A stretch of 50,135 nt of DNA from Terramyces sp. JEL0728 (Eukaryota; Chytridiomycota; Chytridiomycetes; Rhizophydiales; Terramycetaceae): contig JADIIU010000095.1 in assembly GCA_027603945.1 (NCBI GenBank), positions 1 to 50,135 of the forward strand, in the 5' to 3' direction. The notes under the pieces are model-generated. The model worked only from the letters and a program-made list of their open reading frames with translations. It did not search any database and was not told the origin of the DNA. Below, in pieces: positions 1 to 9,923 of the stretch; positions within the stretch are counted from its first letter, which is position 1, and every line of letters starts with the position of its first letter. Made by a program: the position numbers and the translations under genes.

Positions 1-455
1 GGAGTGGTAACTATTTCAGGAATATCAGTGGTTTGGATGACTTGTGGAGTGTATACAGGTTGGGTAGTTTCCATACATGGTGTGGTAATTTCAGGAATAT
101 CAACAGTAGTGCAAGGGACTGTAGTTGTGGTTTGTGGTTGATCGCACGGAGTGGTAACTATTACTGGCAAGTCAGTGGTGGTAGCTTGCTCGCATGGTTG
201 TGTAGTTGTAGTTTGTGGTTGATCGCACGGAACAGTTGTGGTTGTTTGTGGTTGCTCGCACGGAACAGTAGTTGTTGGTACTTCGGTAGTGCATGGTAAT
301 CTTTCTTTTTGTTTATGGTGTTTATTTCTATTGTGATCCATATTCTTGCCGTGATCCATATTCTTGCCGTGGCCCATATGCTTTGGATGGCTTTCATGTT
401 GCTTCATATGTGGAAGGGCTAAAACAAGCGAGCACAAAACTGCAGCTTTGAACAT
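1..455 (-). CDS. Secreted Thr/Cys-rich mucin-like protein, 3' end cut by the window edge
   Basis: The frame opens at an ATG at 455 and runs leftward without a stop through position 1, so only the N-terminal ~151 residues are present. It begins with a short hydrophobic signal peptide (MFKAAVLCSLVLALP). A His/Lys-rich stretch follows with the repeat GKNMDH, then Thr-rich Cys repeats of the type TTTVPCEQPQ and TTTQPCEQ. Cysteines recur every 10-20 residues within Thr/Pro/Gln sequence, as in O-glycosylated wall or adhesion proteins. Its repeats resemble the TTTECNQ/TTTQCEQ section of the secreted gene at 6376-7578, so the two are probably related. No intron is needed. Function is unknown; an extracellular or cell-wall location is inferred from composition and signal peptide. 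Confidence 0.75.
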   Translation of the reverse strand, partial: MFKAAVLCSLVLALPHMKQHESHPKHMGHGKNMDHGKNMDHNRNKHHKQKERLPCTTEVPTTTVPCEQPQTTTTVPCDQPQTTTTQPCEQATTTDLPVIVTTPCDQPQTTTTVPCTTVDIPEITTPCMETTQPVYTPQVIQTTDIPEIVTT

Positions 456-1083
456 ATCTTTTAAATTATAATAAAGTACCGGGTTATCGTGTCTTTTTAT
501 ATCATTCCCAGCACAGCGATTGGCTCTTTCGCAGGCTTGTTCTTGTTGGGCTTGTTTGGTTCTCATATTGATCGACATCAGTCCAATTGTTCAAATCTAA
601 CAATCTCCACGATTGCAGGCTGGAAAACTGGCGAGGTTCTACACGGAAATATCTGATATTCCTTGTTTACTATAAAGTGTCCATTTTTCTTTTTTTCCCG
701 CATTTACTCGCCACTTTTGCGATTCGAAAAGCTGGAAGCGGCGTCCTTGTAAAAGCCCATACAGGGTATTACCGCGGTACAAATGGTGAGACAGAGGACC
801 GCTCTGTTGAGTTAGTGGGTAAAAACTCCATTACAATCCCACTGATGCTTGAACATTACTAAATTTATTTCACATTAATTTGTAGAGAGTAATGGATTCG
901 AAAAAGTATTTTCGAGTGTTGGTGTCACAAAGGCCATCCTCCTAGTTAGCCTCAAATAAGGATCCTGTCTTCAGAGAGGTATAACCAAAGCCAAGAAAGT
1001 ATTGTTGAAGCCAAGCTGTATTTCGAGGTTCTTTCAAAGGCTCAACTTTGTTACACGCCAAACAACAATGCGAATAAGTTATA
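456..1083. other. 628-bp stretch without an assigned gene
   Basis: Lies between the start of the truncated secreted gene and the stop of the helicase gene. Several short frames exist (for example 587-862 plus and 1002-1199 plus), but none matches a known family or could be joined by the usual ~20-nt introns. A 7-bp inverted repeat (TCGAAAA at 898-904, TTTTCGA at 909-915) is present. Part must hold the secreted gene's promoter and the helicase 3' end. Confidence 0.4.
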
Positions 1084-3340
1084 TTAAATGCGTACCTCCA
1101 ATTTATGCTTATCTATCCATTCTAGCCACTTTCTCCAGGTATGATTGCCGCTCAAAGTTTTCCTATTTCCAACTACTATCAATCCCCGCCTTGCTCTAGT
1201 ATGCATTACATTGAACCGGCGATGGTCAGTCAAAAAGCCCAGGCTATTAACGTCATTGGACCGCGTTGCAGAAAACAAAATAACTTGTTTTTCACGTCCC
1301 TAAGGTAAATAGTTGGATACCTGAAACCCATCAACAGAATTCTGTTCAATCTTATCGTACCGCTCCTTGTGCAGCATCTGCCTCAGAACTCTATTTTGGC
1401 CTGCATACGGAGATATTATTCCGATATCTTCTTGCGTTAAACCTTTGTTTAGCAATTTCTTTAGGATTTGAATAATAGTCTTTGCTTCTTCTTTGTTGGA
1501 TTTTGAAGCACTTTCTCCATTCGAATCTTCTTTATGTAAAGAGTTTACGAACGCTACTGGAATCTTTCCGTGTTTTTTATCTTCTTTCCATGGAAACCCT
1601 AAAGGCGGTTGGCGATCTTTTGGCCCAACTCCAGATTTTAACTCACCGTTGTAAAACAGTTCAGAGGAAATCTGCATAATCATTGGGTGGGATCTGTATT
1701 GAGTATCCAACATATACGGCTCGACATGTTTTGCTAAACGGCTGAATAACGACTCAGAAAACCCTTCCAAGCTAGCCCAATAATTGACGGTTGGTGGTAA
1801 TTGTTGATGGTCACCTACTAGTACAATTGACTGTGTGTTTTTAACGATTGGAATCAAAGCCATTGGCTCCGTGACTTGAGATGCTTCGTCAATAATTACG
1901 TATTTGAAGTTTAAAGCCGACAAGAGTCTACTTGACGCACTATGGACTGTTGAGCAAATCACCTGCTTTCTTCTTAAAAATCCAAGCGCTTGTCCAAAAT
2001 TTGTGTATGGATCTTGAACATTGTGGTCTAAAGAGTATTTCATGAATTCAGGTCTGATTGAAGCCGAATCGCCGCATCTTGCTATTGAAAGGCCTTCTTC
2101 TAAACAGTATTGGACAATATTATCAGTCGCTGCATTTGTTGGAGCGACTACCATGACAGACCCAGGACCATATTTTTTCACCAAACTTTTGATCAGTCTA
2201 ACCAAGGTAAAAGTCTTTCCAGTCCCTGGCGGCCCTTGAATAAGAGAAACTGGCCTATCGATCACACCCATAATGGCTTTAACCTAACATTAACCGATTT
2301 AATACCTGGGATTCGTTCAGTACTTTTGGGGGAATAGTAATCATGACTTCTTTCTTTGGGATATAGTGATCAGCCATTAAAATATCATATGCTTGTGTAC
2401 AATCTGGACCTTTTTTAGCAAATATTTCCAAAGCTTCCATACACCCGTTATATGCAGTAAGAGATTGCACTGAATGAACTTTCCAGCTGTCCAATTGCTC
2501 CGGTGTTCCATATAATTTCAGATTTAGCGTGTCAAATTGCTTCTTTTCGACAATAGCAATAATTTCCTGATTATCGCTGGTCAGCTTCAAGATATCATTA
2601 GTCCGGACATCCCCTGCTAATTTGGTTGTATATGATTTGTGATTTTTCGTTAGTTTGCCATATCCCACATAGGAATGGTGCCCAGCGACTACAGACTCTA
2701 AAATGTCCAGAGTCATTAGATTTGCCCATTTAGTAAAGTAGTCTTTAAGTTTATCGTTTGCTGTCTCAATTACAGGCGCAAGTTTTTTCAGTTCAGAAAG
2801 AAACATCCTCGACGTTTCTTCATCCTTGGCACTGGTTAATATCAACAGCAAGCTTTTGGAATATTTCGCAGTAGTGACTGGAATATTTTTGGAAACTACA
2901 TATTCGACATAGTCTGAAAACACAATAGTATCCTGTGCATCGACAACCAGATTTAAGAAATCCAGATTCTTGATTTTCTTGTTTTCTAATTGATATTTTA
3001 CAAATTCAACTCCAAGTTCAGGATGATTTCGGAATAATTCAAGCAGAGAGTCTGGAATCCTGCTGAATAAAGGGAGAATTTCCTTGAATATTTCAACTTT
3101 GTTTCCGTCCCCATCCTTGATTTTCCCAAGTCCAATATCAATCCGTTTCTTTTTCGATAACTGAGGAGCCTTTGGTTTTGATAAACTTTTCCTGATAGAG
3201 TTTGTCTTTAATGTTGGCTGGATTGGTTTGGATTTAGCAGTCCATTTATTTGGCCTCCATTGTCGCTTGGCTGTATGAAGGAATGAAGTATGCGCTGTAA
3301 GCAGCATCGGCCCGAGTGCGCCAGAAACTATTCTGAACAT
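1084..3340 (-). CDS. Upf1-like superfamily 1 helicase
   Basis: Three exons with introns at 2284-2305 (22 nt) and 1300-1320 (21 nt) give a 737-residue protein. Helicase motifs are clear: Q motif LNESQ, Walker A GPPGTGKT, Walker B as IDEASQ, motif III GDHQQLPP, motif IV region DTQYRSHP, motif V SVDGFQGREKQVI and motif VI HTRARRGLIVVG. These are diagnostic of the Upf1/IGHMBP2/Sen1 group. The first ~340 residues are poorly conserved and start with MFRIVSGALGPMLL, then many Lys/Arg residues, which could be a mitochondrial presequence. The Upf1 CH zinc domain is not seen, so this is probably not the decay factor UPF1 itself. An Hcs1/IGHMBP2-type or organellar helicase is more likely. The protein ends soon after the motif VI region, as expected. 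Confidence 0.88.
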
Positions 3341-3446
3341 TAATTTTGAAAGTTAATTTTTTTTTCAAGTGTGATTTCGAGTCAAATCATCAGCAATAAG
3401 TTGAAGATTGAGATAAAAATAATCGCAGCGTATACAGATTGATTTC

Positions 3447-5980
3447 ATGATAAAAAGGGTTAATTTTTCAGGCCAATCACAATGGCAAGCAGTGAACAAT
3501 GACGTAGGTTCTTTGCGAATGAATATACAAGCAAGAAAGGAGAAAAGTAAAGAACGAAGGGCTAGAACTAATTCATATTCATCAAAGCAAGTCCCACAGT
3601 TTGAGCCGCGCTCAGCGAACGGATTAAGCAGCCCAAGTTATAGACAGCGGTCAACATCAGATTTACGCGATGCACCCAACGTATTAAAGCCTGCATATGT
3701 TCCGCCAAAGAGGGACGACAATGCGAATAGTTCAAAATTAGAGGTAGGTCACAAAGGCTTTTTTAAATGAATATATAAACAGCAAGGAATCAAAAGATAT
3801 GCTGGCATACAAAGAAATCCCATTCGCACTGCCGCTAATTCAAACAACTTCTACGATAGACAGGATAGAAATCGCCGCAAAAGAATTAGCTGTAGCGTTT
3901 AGATAATATTAGGGACAATTGACAATAATGAGCGCGAATTTGTTTAAATCAATACCCCGAAAGGAACTGGAAACTATGGGATGGACAGGACAAGATAAAG
4001 AAACAGTTACACCAAATATCGTAAAATCCACCACTCATTTCAATAATGTATTTGCTAGTTAAATCAGCTCGCGCTCTGGGTTTCGCAAAAAGTGCTAGAA
4101 GCTTCAAAAATCCAAACTAGAATCCAAATAATCGGATATTATCTGTGGGTCGCGCAAGTACTTTCTTTTAATTCAGCATTGCCGCAATTATGACAACTAT
4201 GATTGTGTGAAAAGTATAATATCGGGGCTCCAATCAACTCCTATACATCGCTTAAGCAGAACATGGGAGGTTACATTCTTTTTAATCTAGATGGTCGGTA
4301 GACAAGAAAAAGAAATGTTTGACTGTTTAGCAGAGCTAGTTTCAATGGACAACAACAGCCAAAAGTAGGATAAATTTAAAATAGATATCGTCAAGCAATC
4401 GCAACTGCCAGAGTGCCGTTTATTCCATATTTGGGGATTACTCTGGGTGATTTGACTTATGTGTGGGAGTGTATAAAAAAAGATAAAAACAAACCAGAAC
4501 GGCAGGCGCAATATAACGAGCGGCTACTGCAGTTCAATCAATTAATAGACCAGATTGGTTACATTCAAAACAGTTGCTATTATAGGGTAGCGCTGAATCC
4601 TCTGATAATATCGTACATTGAAAAGGATTACTATAATTTCCCTCAGGAAATTAAAACAAAACAGGACCAGCAGTATGCACTAAGTTATCAATTAGAAGCA
4701 AAAAGCGAGGCTTTACAGCTGCCAAAAGATGATCTGGATTGGAAACTATTCGCAAGTTTGAAAATTAAAGGTAGAAGACCTTCCATAGAAGTCATAAATA
4801 CAGCGATAATTAATAACTTTGCAAGTAAAACATTACCTGGCAGAAACGCAGATATGGATTCGTTATTTTTAGGAAAAAAGAAGAAATCAAGACCAAAAAT
4901 AGATATTAATATATACCAAGCACCTGAACTACCATCACCGCGATTAGAATCTCAGCCTACAATGCCAAATATTGAATCTTCGGATGATGATAAAGAGCGG
5001 CCAAAGATAAAATCAAAAAAGCTGTCTGGATTGATGAAAGCCTTTGGACGGAGGAAAAAGAGACACAGCGCTAGTTCCATAGGGTCTATAAACTCTGATC
5101 GAGAGCCTTCGCCGATAGAACCCAAAACAATAGACATACCACAGATAGTAGCACCAAGCACTGCGTCCAAACACACCTCCGAGCCTCCAAAAACAGAAAG
5201 ACCCGTCTCACTCAAACATAACTTGTCATTTACAGAAAAAATTCAACAGACGCCGTGGGAAGTGGCAGGATCACTATCTCTACAAGGCTATCTGTTGAAA
5301 ATGGAAGAGTTTGACTCTGAAGGTAGCTTATTCCTTACTTAGGCAATCAAATACGCTCAAATGAATGGGAGCCATATTGGTTTGTGCTAGAAGGCTGCCA
5401 ATTATCAATATATCAAACAGAGCCAAAAAAATCCAAATCAATGAATATGCTTTCAAAATACAAATCTTCTGATGCTTTAACAGAAAAGATTGTCCGCAAA
5501 GATGCAAAGAAAAAGTACCAGTCGTTTGATCAATTAAAAGAAAGAGAATTATCCAAGCCGAATCTCTTGGAAACTCTTAAATCTGAAAGCAATGTCGATT
5601 TGCGGATAGACACGAAACCGAAATCCAGATTCAATTCCACAGTTGACTTGTTACTATCGCCCAAAGATTTCTCAATGGATAAAAAGTACTCTTCATCTAA
5701 AGAATTCTCAATGGAGAAAAAGTACTCTTCATCCATGCTAGTAATTATTTCTGACCCAGATCGATAAACCTATTGAACAGTTCACCTTGAATAATTTATG
5801 TAGGATAACACAGGTGCAGAATGAAAGGAAATATGTATTTAGAGCCATGCTGTTCCAGGAGCGGTCGTTTTTGATTTCTTGCGAGAGTAAAAGCGAGATG
5901 GACATGTGGATAGCTGCTCTACAAGTAGCTACTAATATGACCATGGTAAACTCTTCCTAACGCAGTATAAACAATCTTAG
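3447..5980 (+). CDS. RasGEF (Cdc25-type) exchange factor with C-terminal split PH domain
   Basis: Ten exons, ~776 residues. Introns: 3892-3912, 4048-4067, 4158-4176, 4270-4290, 4365-4384, 5323-5342, 5741-5759 and 5946-5965 (19-21 nt), plus a first intron near 3744-3786 whose ends are uncertain. After splicing, residues ~115-370 read as a RasGEF catalytic domain: ELAGQLTIMSANLF, PNIVKSTTHFNNL, ALWVSQKVLEA, SIISGLQSTPIHRL, KYRQAIATARVPFIPYLG and TLGDLTYVWE. A basic/Ser-rich linker follows, then a PH domain starting LQGYLLKMEEFDSEG and ending with a C-terminal helix around MDMWIAALQ. The PH domain is interrupted by a ~115-residue Lys/Ser-rich insert carrying the near-repeat KDFSMDKKYSSS/KEFSMEKKYSSS. 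RasGEF plus C-terminal PH resembles RALGPS. It likely activates a Ras/Ral-type GTPase at membranes. The start is the ATG at 3447, 106 bp from the divergent helicase start. Confidence 0.85.
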
Positions 5981-6049
5981 TATAATTGTAATATAATGTA
6001 TTTATCTGATTTTTGAATTGTTTCAGATCTAAAATTGCAATCAAAAAAA

Positions 6050-6302
6050 ATGTTTCGAGTGCGAATCAAGAGAATAAATAGCTTTAGGAAATTCAGCACG
6101 AATAAATTCGCAGTTCCAAGACCGGCGACTACACAGACTACAATTACCAGTACGATATCAGTTAAATCCACGGATTACAGTTCACTGTTAGCGGAATTAA
6201 CAAGGGGACAGGCAATGCGAACATGGTATCCTAGTGTCATAGAAGATATCTAACAAGTACTGGTTCTCTAACAAGAGTAGGTGTGAGATTGAGGACCGCT
6301 GA
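6050..6302 (+). CDS. Small putative mitochondrial protein, unrecognised
   Basis: An ATG at 6050 opens a frame with a basic, Ser-rich N-terminus (MFRVRIKRINSFRKFS) that looks like a mitochondrial targeting peptide. Removing a candidate 22-nt intron at 6236-6257 joins it to YWFSNKSRCEIEDR, giving 76 residues. The intron starts GTC rather than the usual GTA, so the junction is less certain. An overlapping alternative donor at 6257 leads to a stop in the upstream frame and was not used. No family was recognised. It sits between the RasGEF gene and the 3' end of a secreted gene. Confidence 0.4.
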
Positions 6303-6375
6303 AACAGAATTGGATAATAAATGCAAAAGATATATTACTTTATGGTCTAATGAATTGATTCATTGACATTTACAA

Positions 6376-7578
6376 TTAATCCAGGTTTTCTCTCTTGTGA
6401 TAGCCGCTGTGTTTCTTTTCACCTTTGCTCTTTGGATTTTCTTTGGCATATTTGCCTTTACTCTTGTCTTTGCCCTTGCCCTTGGAGTATTTGTCTTTGC
6501 CCTTGCCCTTGCCTTTGGAGTATTTGCCTTTGCCCTTATGGTGCTTGCCTTTGCCTTTTTGATGCTCGCCATTGCCCTTGTAGCCGTTACCATTGCCGCT
6601 ATTCTTATCACGGTTGTAGCCATTATTATTTACTTGGTTGTAGCCCTTGTTCTGATTATAGCCCTTGTTCTGATTGTAGCCTTTGTTTTGGTTATAGCCG
6701 TTGTTCTGGTTGTAAACTTGGTTGGTTTGAACTGGCGGAAGTTGGTTGATTGTTGGGGTAGCTACCGACTGGTTTTGTTCACATTGGGTAGTTGTTACAG
6801 GAGGTGCTTGGTTGCATTCAGTTGTAGTGACAACTGGAACTGGGGCTTGTGTTTCCTGGTTGCATGCAGCTGTAGTAACTTGAGTACCTTGCTGTGGAAT
6901 GTCTGCTTGTACAGTTGCTTGTGGAACAATGGGATATCCAGCTTGAGGAGTAGCAACCGGTGCTTGTTGGACAACTGGAGTAGGAGCAGATTGTTGATAA
7001 CTAGGAAGAGCAGTCAATCGATACATTGGCTTGATATTTCCATTAAATACATATTGTTTTCTTGGTCCGTTCGCGTAGCATTTCTTGGAGTTTGCAGTGT
7101 AGATTCCATTGGATCCTTGCGAATAAGTAGAGCCATATGAAGTCCCAGAAGTGCTACCTTGGTTGGTCTGTGAAGTGCCTTGGGATGTGGTACCTTGATT
7201 TGTTTGCGAAGTTTGGGAGCCTTGATCGCTGGTTTGCACGACGGTAGTAGCTGCTGGAGGGGGCACATTTGGAGCATTTACTGTCTGTGCAGTTTGCGAG
7301 TCTGTGGTTTGTGCTGGTTGCGAGTCTGTGGTTTGAGCTGCATCTGTTGTTTGTGCTGCTTGCGCTGTTGCTGTTGCAGCTGAGGCATCAGTAGTAGTAA
7401 CTGCTGCAGCCGAGGCATCAGTAGCAGTAACCGCTGCTGCATTTACAACTGGCGAAGTATTAGTACCTGGTGCAGTGCCGTTACCCAACTGTATATGCTG
7501 AAATACCGTTGGTACGTTCAAACCTGGTAGTTGTCCTCTAACTCCTGCAATTACTGCAAGTACGGTTGACAATCTCAT
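6376..7578 (-). CDS. Secreted low-complexity protein with Lys/Gly-rich cationic tail
   Basis: Single exon, 400 residues. An N-terminal signal peptide (MRLSTVLAVIAGVRG) precedes the motif QLPGLNVPTVFQHIQL, which matches the N-terminus of the gene at 19406-19873. The middle is Thr/Ala/Gln-rich with repeats of AAVTTTDAS and AQTTDSQ. A short ordered block contains KKCYANGPRKQ and FNGNIKPMYRL. Thr/Cys repeats (TTTECNQ, TTTQCEQ) resemble the truncated gene at 1-455. The tail has GYNQNK repeats, then KGKGKHHKGKGKYSKGKG, strongly basic. It is probably an exported wall, adhesive or matrix protein. The bias creates long antisense frames (for example 6397-7140 plus) that should not be read as genes. Confidence 0.82.
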   Translation of the reverse strand: MRLSTVLAVIAGVRGQLPGLNVPTVFQHIQLGNGTAPGTNTSPVVNAAAVTATDASAAAVTTTDASAATATAQAAQTTDAAQTTDSQPAQTTDSQTAQTVNAPNVPPPAATTVVQTSDQGSQTSQTNQGTTSQGTSQTNQGSTSGTSYGSTYSQGSNGIYTANSKKCYANGPRKQYVFNGNIKPMYRLTALPSYQQSAPTPVVQQAPVATPQAGYPIVPQATVQADIPQQGTQVTTAACNQETQAPVPVVTTTECNQAPPVTTTQCEQNQSVATPTINQLPPVQTNQVYNQNNGYNQNKGYNQNKGYNQNKGYNQVNNNGYNRDKNSGNGNGYKGNGEHQKGKGKHHKGKGKYSKGKGKGKDKYSKGKGKDKSKGKYAKENPKSKGEKKHSGYHKRENLD

Positions 7579-7605
7579 TTCAAATGTTTTGAACCCTGAT
7601 TCAAG

Positions 7606-8026
7606 TTATAAGTGTTTTATTCCAACGAGCCTAATTGCGCCATGGGTTTGAGCCAACATTCGCTTTTGGCTTTCAGCCAGCAATAAGGAACAGTAACTAT
7701 CAGCGATTAATTCAATGTCGATATGCGGGGAGTTGATGGGATTCGCTTCCCTTCTTTGTCTTTCATTTTCATTATTTTTACCTGTCAAAGTTTACTGTTT
7801 TCAAAAACGGCTTGGGTCCCTGCTTTTCAGTTATGAAACCAACTTTGAATTCCCATTTTGTTATAACCAGAAAGCTGGTTGATTACATCATACCCGGCCC
7901 AACCAGATAAGCTTGATTCGCCTGCACCAGTGTAATATGAGTTTTCCTCATACTCCCATAAGATTCCTTGCAGCATGCCTACTCCTTGCCATCTATCCAA
8001 TGTGAAAGTAACATATTACAACTCAT
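7606..8026 (-). CDS. Unrecognised spliced protein
   Basis: Two introns are well supported because they link three overlapping open frames: 7875-7893 (19 nt, joining GWAG to FLVITKWEFKVGF) and 7760-7781 (22 nt, joining TVNFDR to QRREANPINSPH). A further upstream 20-nt intron at 7993-8012 would give a start at the ATG at 8026 and a 119-residue product; this N-terminus is tentative. The spliced protein reads smoothly with no low-complexity sequence and ends QTHGAIRLVGIKHL. No family was recognised. It is divergent from the kinase at 8230, with a perfect 9-bp inverted repeat between them. Confidence 0.5.
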
Positions 8027-8056
8027 ATAATGTTTTATTAGGATAATATGGTCTCA

Positions 8057-8100
8057 GTAATCGGCCACAGCAATGGAGTGCTATGTCGTGTGCCGATTAC
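8057..8100. repeat. Inverted repeat (GTAATCGGC ... GCCGATTAC)
   Basis: Two perfect 9-bp arms at 8057-8065 and 8092-8100 enclose a 26-nt loop that can pair further but imperfectly. It lies in the gap between the divergent starts of the unrecognised gene and the kinase. It could be a palindromic regulatory site or a structured RNA. No tRNA or known RNA was recognised. Confidence 0.6.
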
Positions 8101-8229
8101 TTGTTTATAAAATGCGAGTGATTTGAGAGCCATAACTGGAAATCGAGCCTCTGGATTTAAGCTCTGCCTTTGCAGTATTTTAGTCTCGAGCACAACAAGC
8201 CTTTTTACAAGTCCAATTTTTCCCAAAAA

Positions 8230-9832
8230 ATGCAGCACAGAGAACCGAAAGGGCTTGTGAAGCGAAGATCCTCAGAATCAGATTCAAGAAAGTCTTCAGA
8301 AGTTTGGGTTCCAGTAAAAGAAACAAACAAGATGAGAAGGGACGTTGATGAGCTGGGAAACAAGATGATCAACCAGTATGTATTTCTCAAAGAACTTGGA
8401 AGGGGAGTCCATGGAAAAGTAAAACTGTGTAAAGATATAAACGATGGCAAATATTGGGCCGTTAAAATGCTGGATAAGAATCCAAGGAGACGCTTCCAAT
8501 CCAAGCTTTCACAAGCAGCAAAACAAAGCGAAGGAGCAAAAAACACTCAGCTGGACAAGATTAAGAGGGAGGTCGCAATCCTCAAGAATTGCTCGCACCC
8601 TCACATAGTACGGCTAAAGGAAGTGATTGATGATCCTGGATACGACAAAATATACCTTGTTTTAGAATATTTACCTGGAGGAGAAGTGTTGTGGCAGGAT
8701 GATCACGATCCACCTGGACCTGCACAAACAGAAGAATCAGCAAGGAGAATCTTTAGAGATTTGGTTGCCGGCGTACAGTATTGTATTTTTGTTTTAACCC
8801 AGTGCATTACCAAGGAATAGTGCATCGAGACATCAAACCCGCAAATTTACTATGGACTGCAGATCACAAGGTTAAAATCTCTGATTTCGGAGTGTCAGTG
8901 TTTGTAGGAAAGATTAAAAAAGGCAAGAATAATTTACCAGTGGCCAACGAATTTGAATTAGGAAAGACTGCGGGCAGTCCAGCATTCTTTGCTCCTGAAT
9001 TGTGCAATATTGACGTGGAGGACGGATTAAAAAGCACCAGTAACTCATCATTGGATAGCGCTGTAGTCGAATCTACGTCTGAGGTAAAAGACAAACTGCC
9101 AAAACACCTTAGAATGATGCTTCCATTAAACAAGGCAATCCCACCTCCAGGAGCACCGATAGATATCTGGGCAATGGGGGTTACGCTGTATTGCTTGCTC
9201 TTTGGCAGAGTGCCGTTTGCTGCGCAAAGTGAAATTGAGCTGTTCCATGTAATCAACAAACAACCGTAAGTCTAAACTAACGCAGATTAATATACCCAAG
9301 AAACAGCAAAGCCTCTACCAAAGTCCAAAATTTACTCTCCAAGACTCTAGAAAAAGATCCAGAAAAGCGGGTTACAATGGAACAAATTAGGTTTCACGAA
9401 TGGACAACGTTTGATATGACTGAAGAGGATCGAGTAACTTGGCTAGATGAGACTGATCCATCTCATGCGTTTGCCGCCAGAGTGCAAGTAAGCGATGATG
9501 ATGTCAATCAAGCTCTTACAATTCAAGTAGTAGTTTTTTAATTCCAGGATAAAATCAAAGTAGGAATGAGAAAGATTTCTCATTCATTTCAAAATCTGGC
9601 TTCCAACTTTTCCAAAAGCCTTTCCCCTCCGATGCAATCTGACACAAAGAAATCCACTTCGATGCCAGTTGTAATGGGATATCTGCCCTACTCTTTGGAA
9701 AAGAAGGCAAACAAGCTGGCTACTTCTGGGCCTCCCTCACCATTAGATAATGCCGTTGGAGGAGCTGACTGGGTTAGATGGGAACCTGATAGAGAATGGT
9801 CGGATAGTTTTGAAGTCAAGAAAGATTCCTAG
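8230..9832 (+). CDS. Ser/Thr protein kinase, Ssp1/Sak1/CaMKK-like
   Basis: Four exons, 513 residues; introns 8783-8802 (20 nt), 9266-9285 (20 nt) and 9527-9547 (21 nt; an 18-nt alternative starts at 9530). Kinase motifs: glycine loop GRGVHGKV, Lys in YWAVKML, HRD as [15 protein letters not shown] as ISDFGVS, and FFAPEL for APE. The long insert between the APE region and [21 protein letters not shown], and the C-terminal block [27 protein letters not shown], match the fungal kinases upstream of SNF1/AMPK (S. pombe Ssp1, yeast Sak1/Tos3) and CaMKK. It probably phosphorylates the activation loop of an AMPK-type kinase. The ATG at 8230 is used because the longer frame has no upstream ATG. Confidence 0.88.
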
Positions 9833-9923
9833 GTTTCATTGTAATAAAATTATATCAAGCTAGTTTCACCTTTGCTGATTGCTGGTTCGTGGCAGTTCAA
9901 ATTTAGCAAATCAGAAATCTCAA

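Noticed and set aside
750..790. ATTACCGCGG resembling a bacterial 16S rRNA motif
   Set aside because: The flanking sequence does not match any rRNA; it is a chance match.
587..862. 91-codon plus-strand frame
   Set aside because: It has no recognisable domain, signal or supporting splice structure.
1084..3340. Calling the helicase UPF1 itself
   Set aside because: The cysteine/histidine-rich domain of UPF1 is not visible and the N-terminus looks like a targeting sequence, so only the wider Upf1-like group is claimed.
6397..7140. 247-codon plus-strand open frame
   Set aside because: It is antisense to the secreted protein at 6376-7578; its hydrophobic content comes from the complement of Lys/Gly/Gln/Asn-rich repeats.
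8038..8238. 66-codon minus-strand frame overlapping the kinase start
   Set aside because: It overlaps the kinase start and an inverted repeat, has no family match and does not join the downstream unknown gene in frame.
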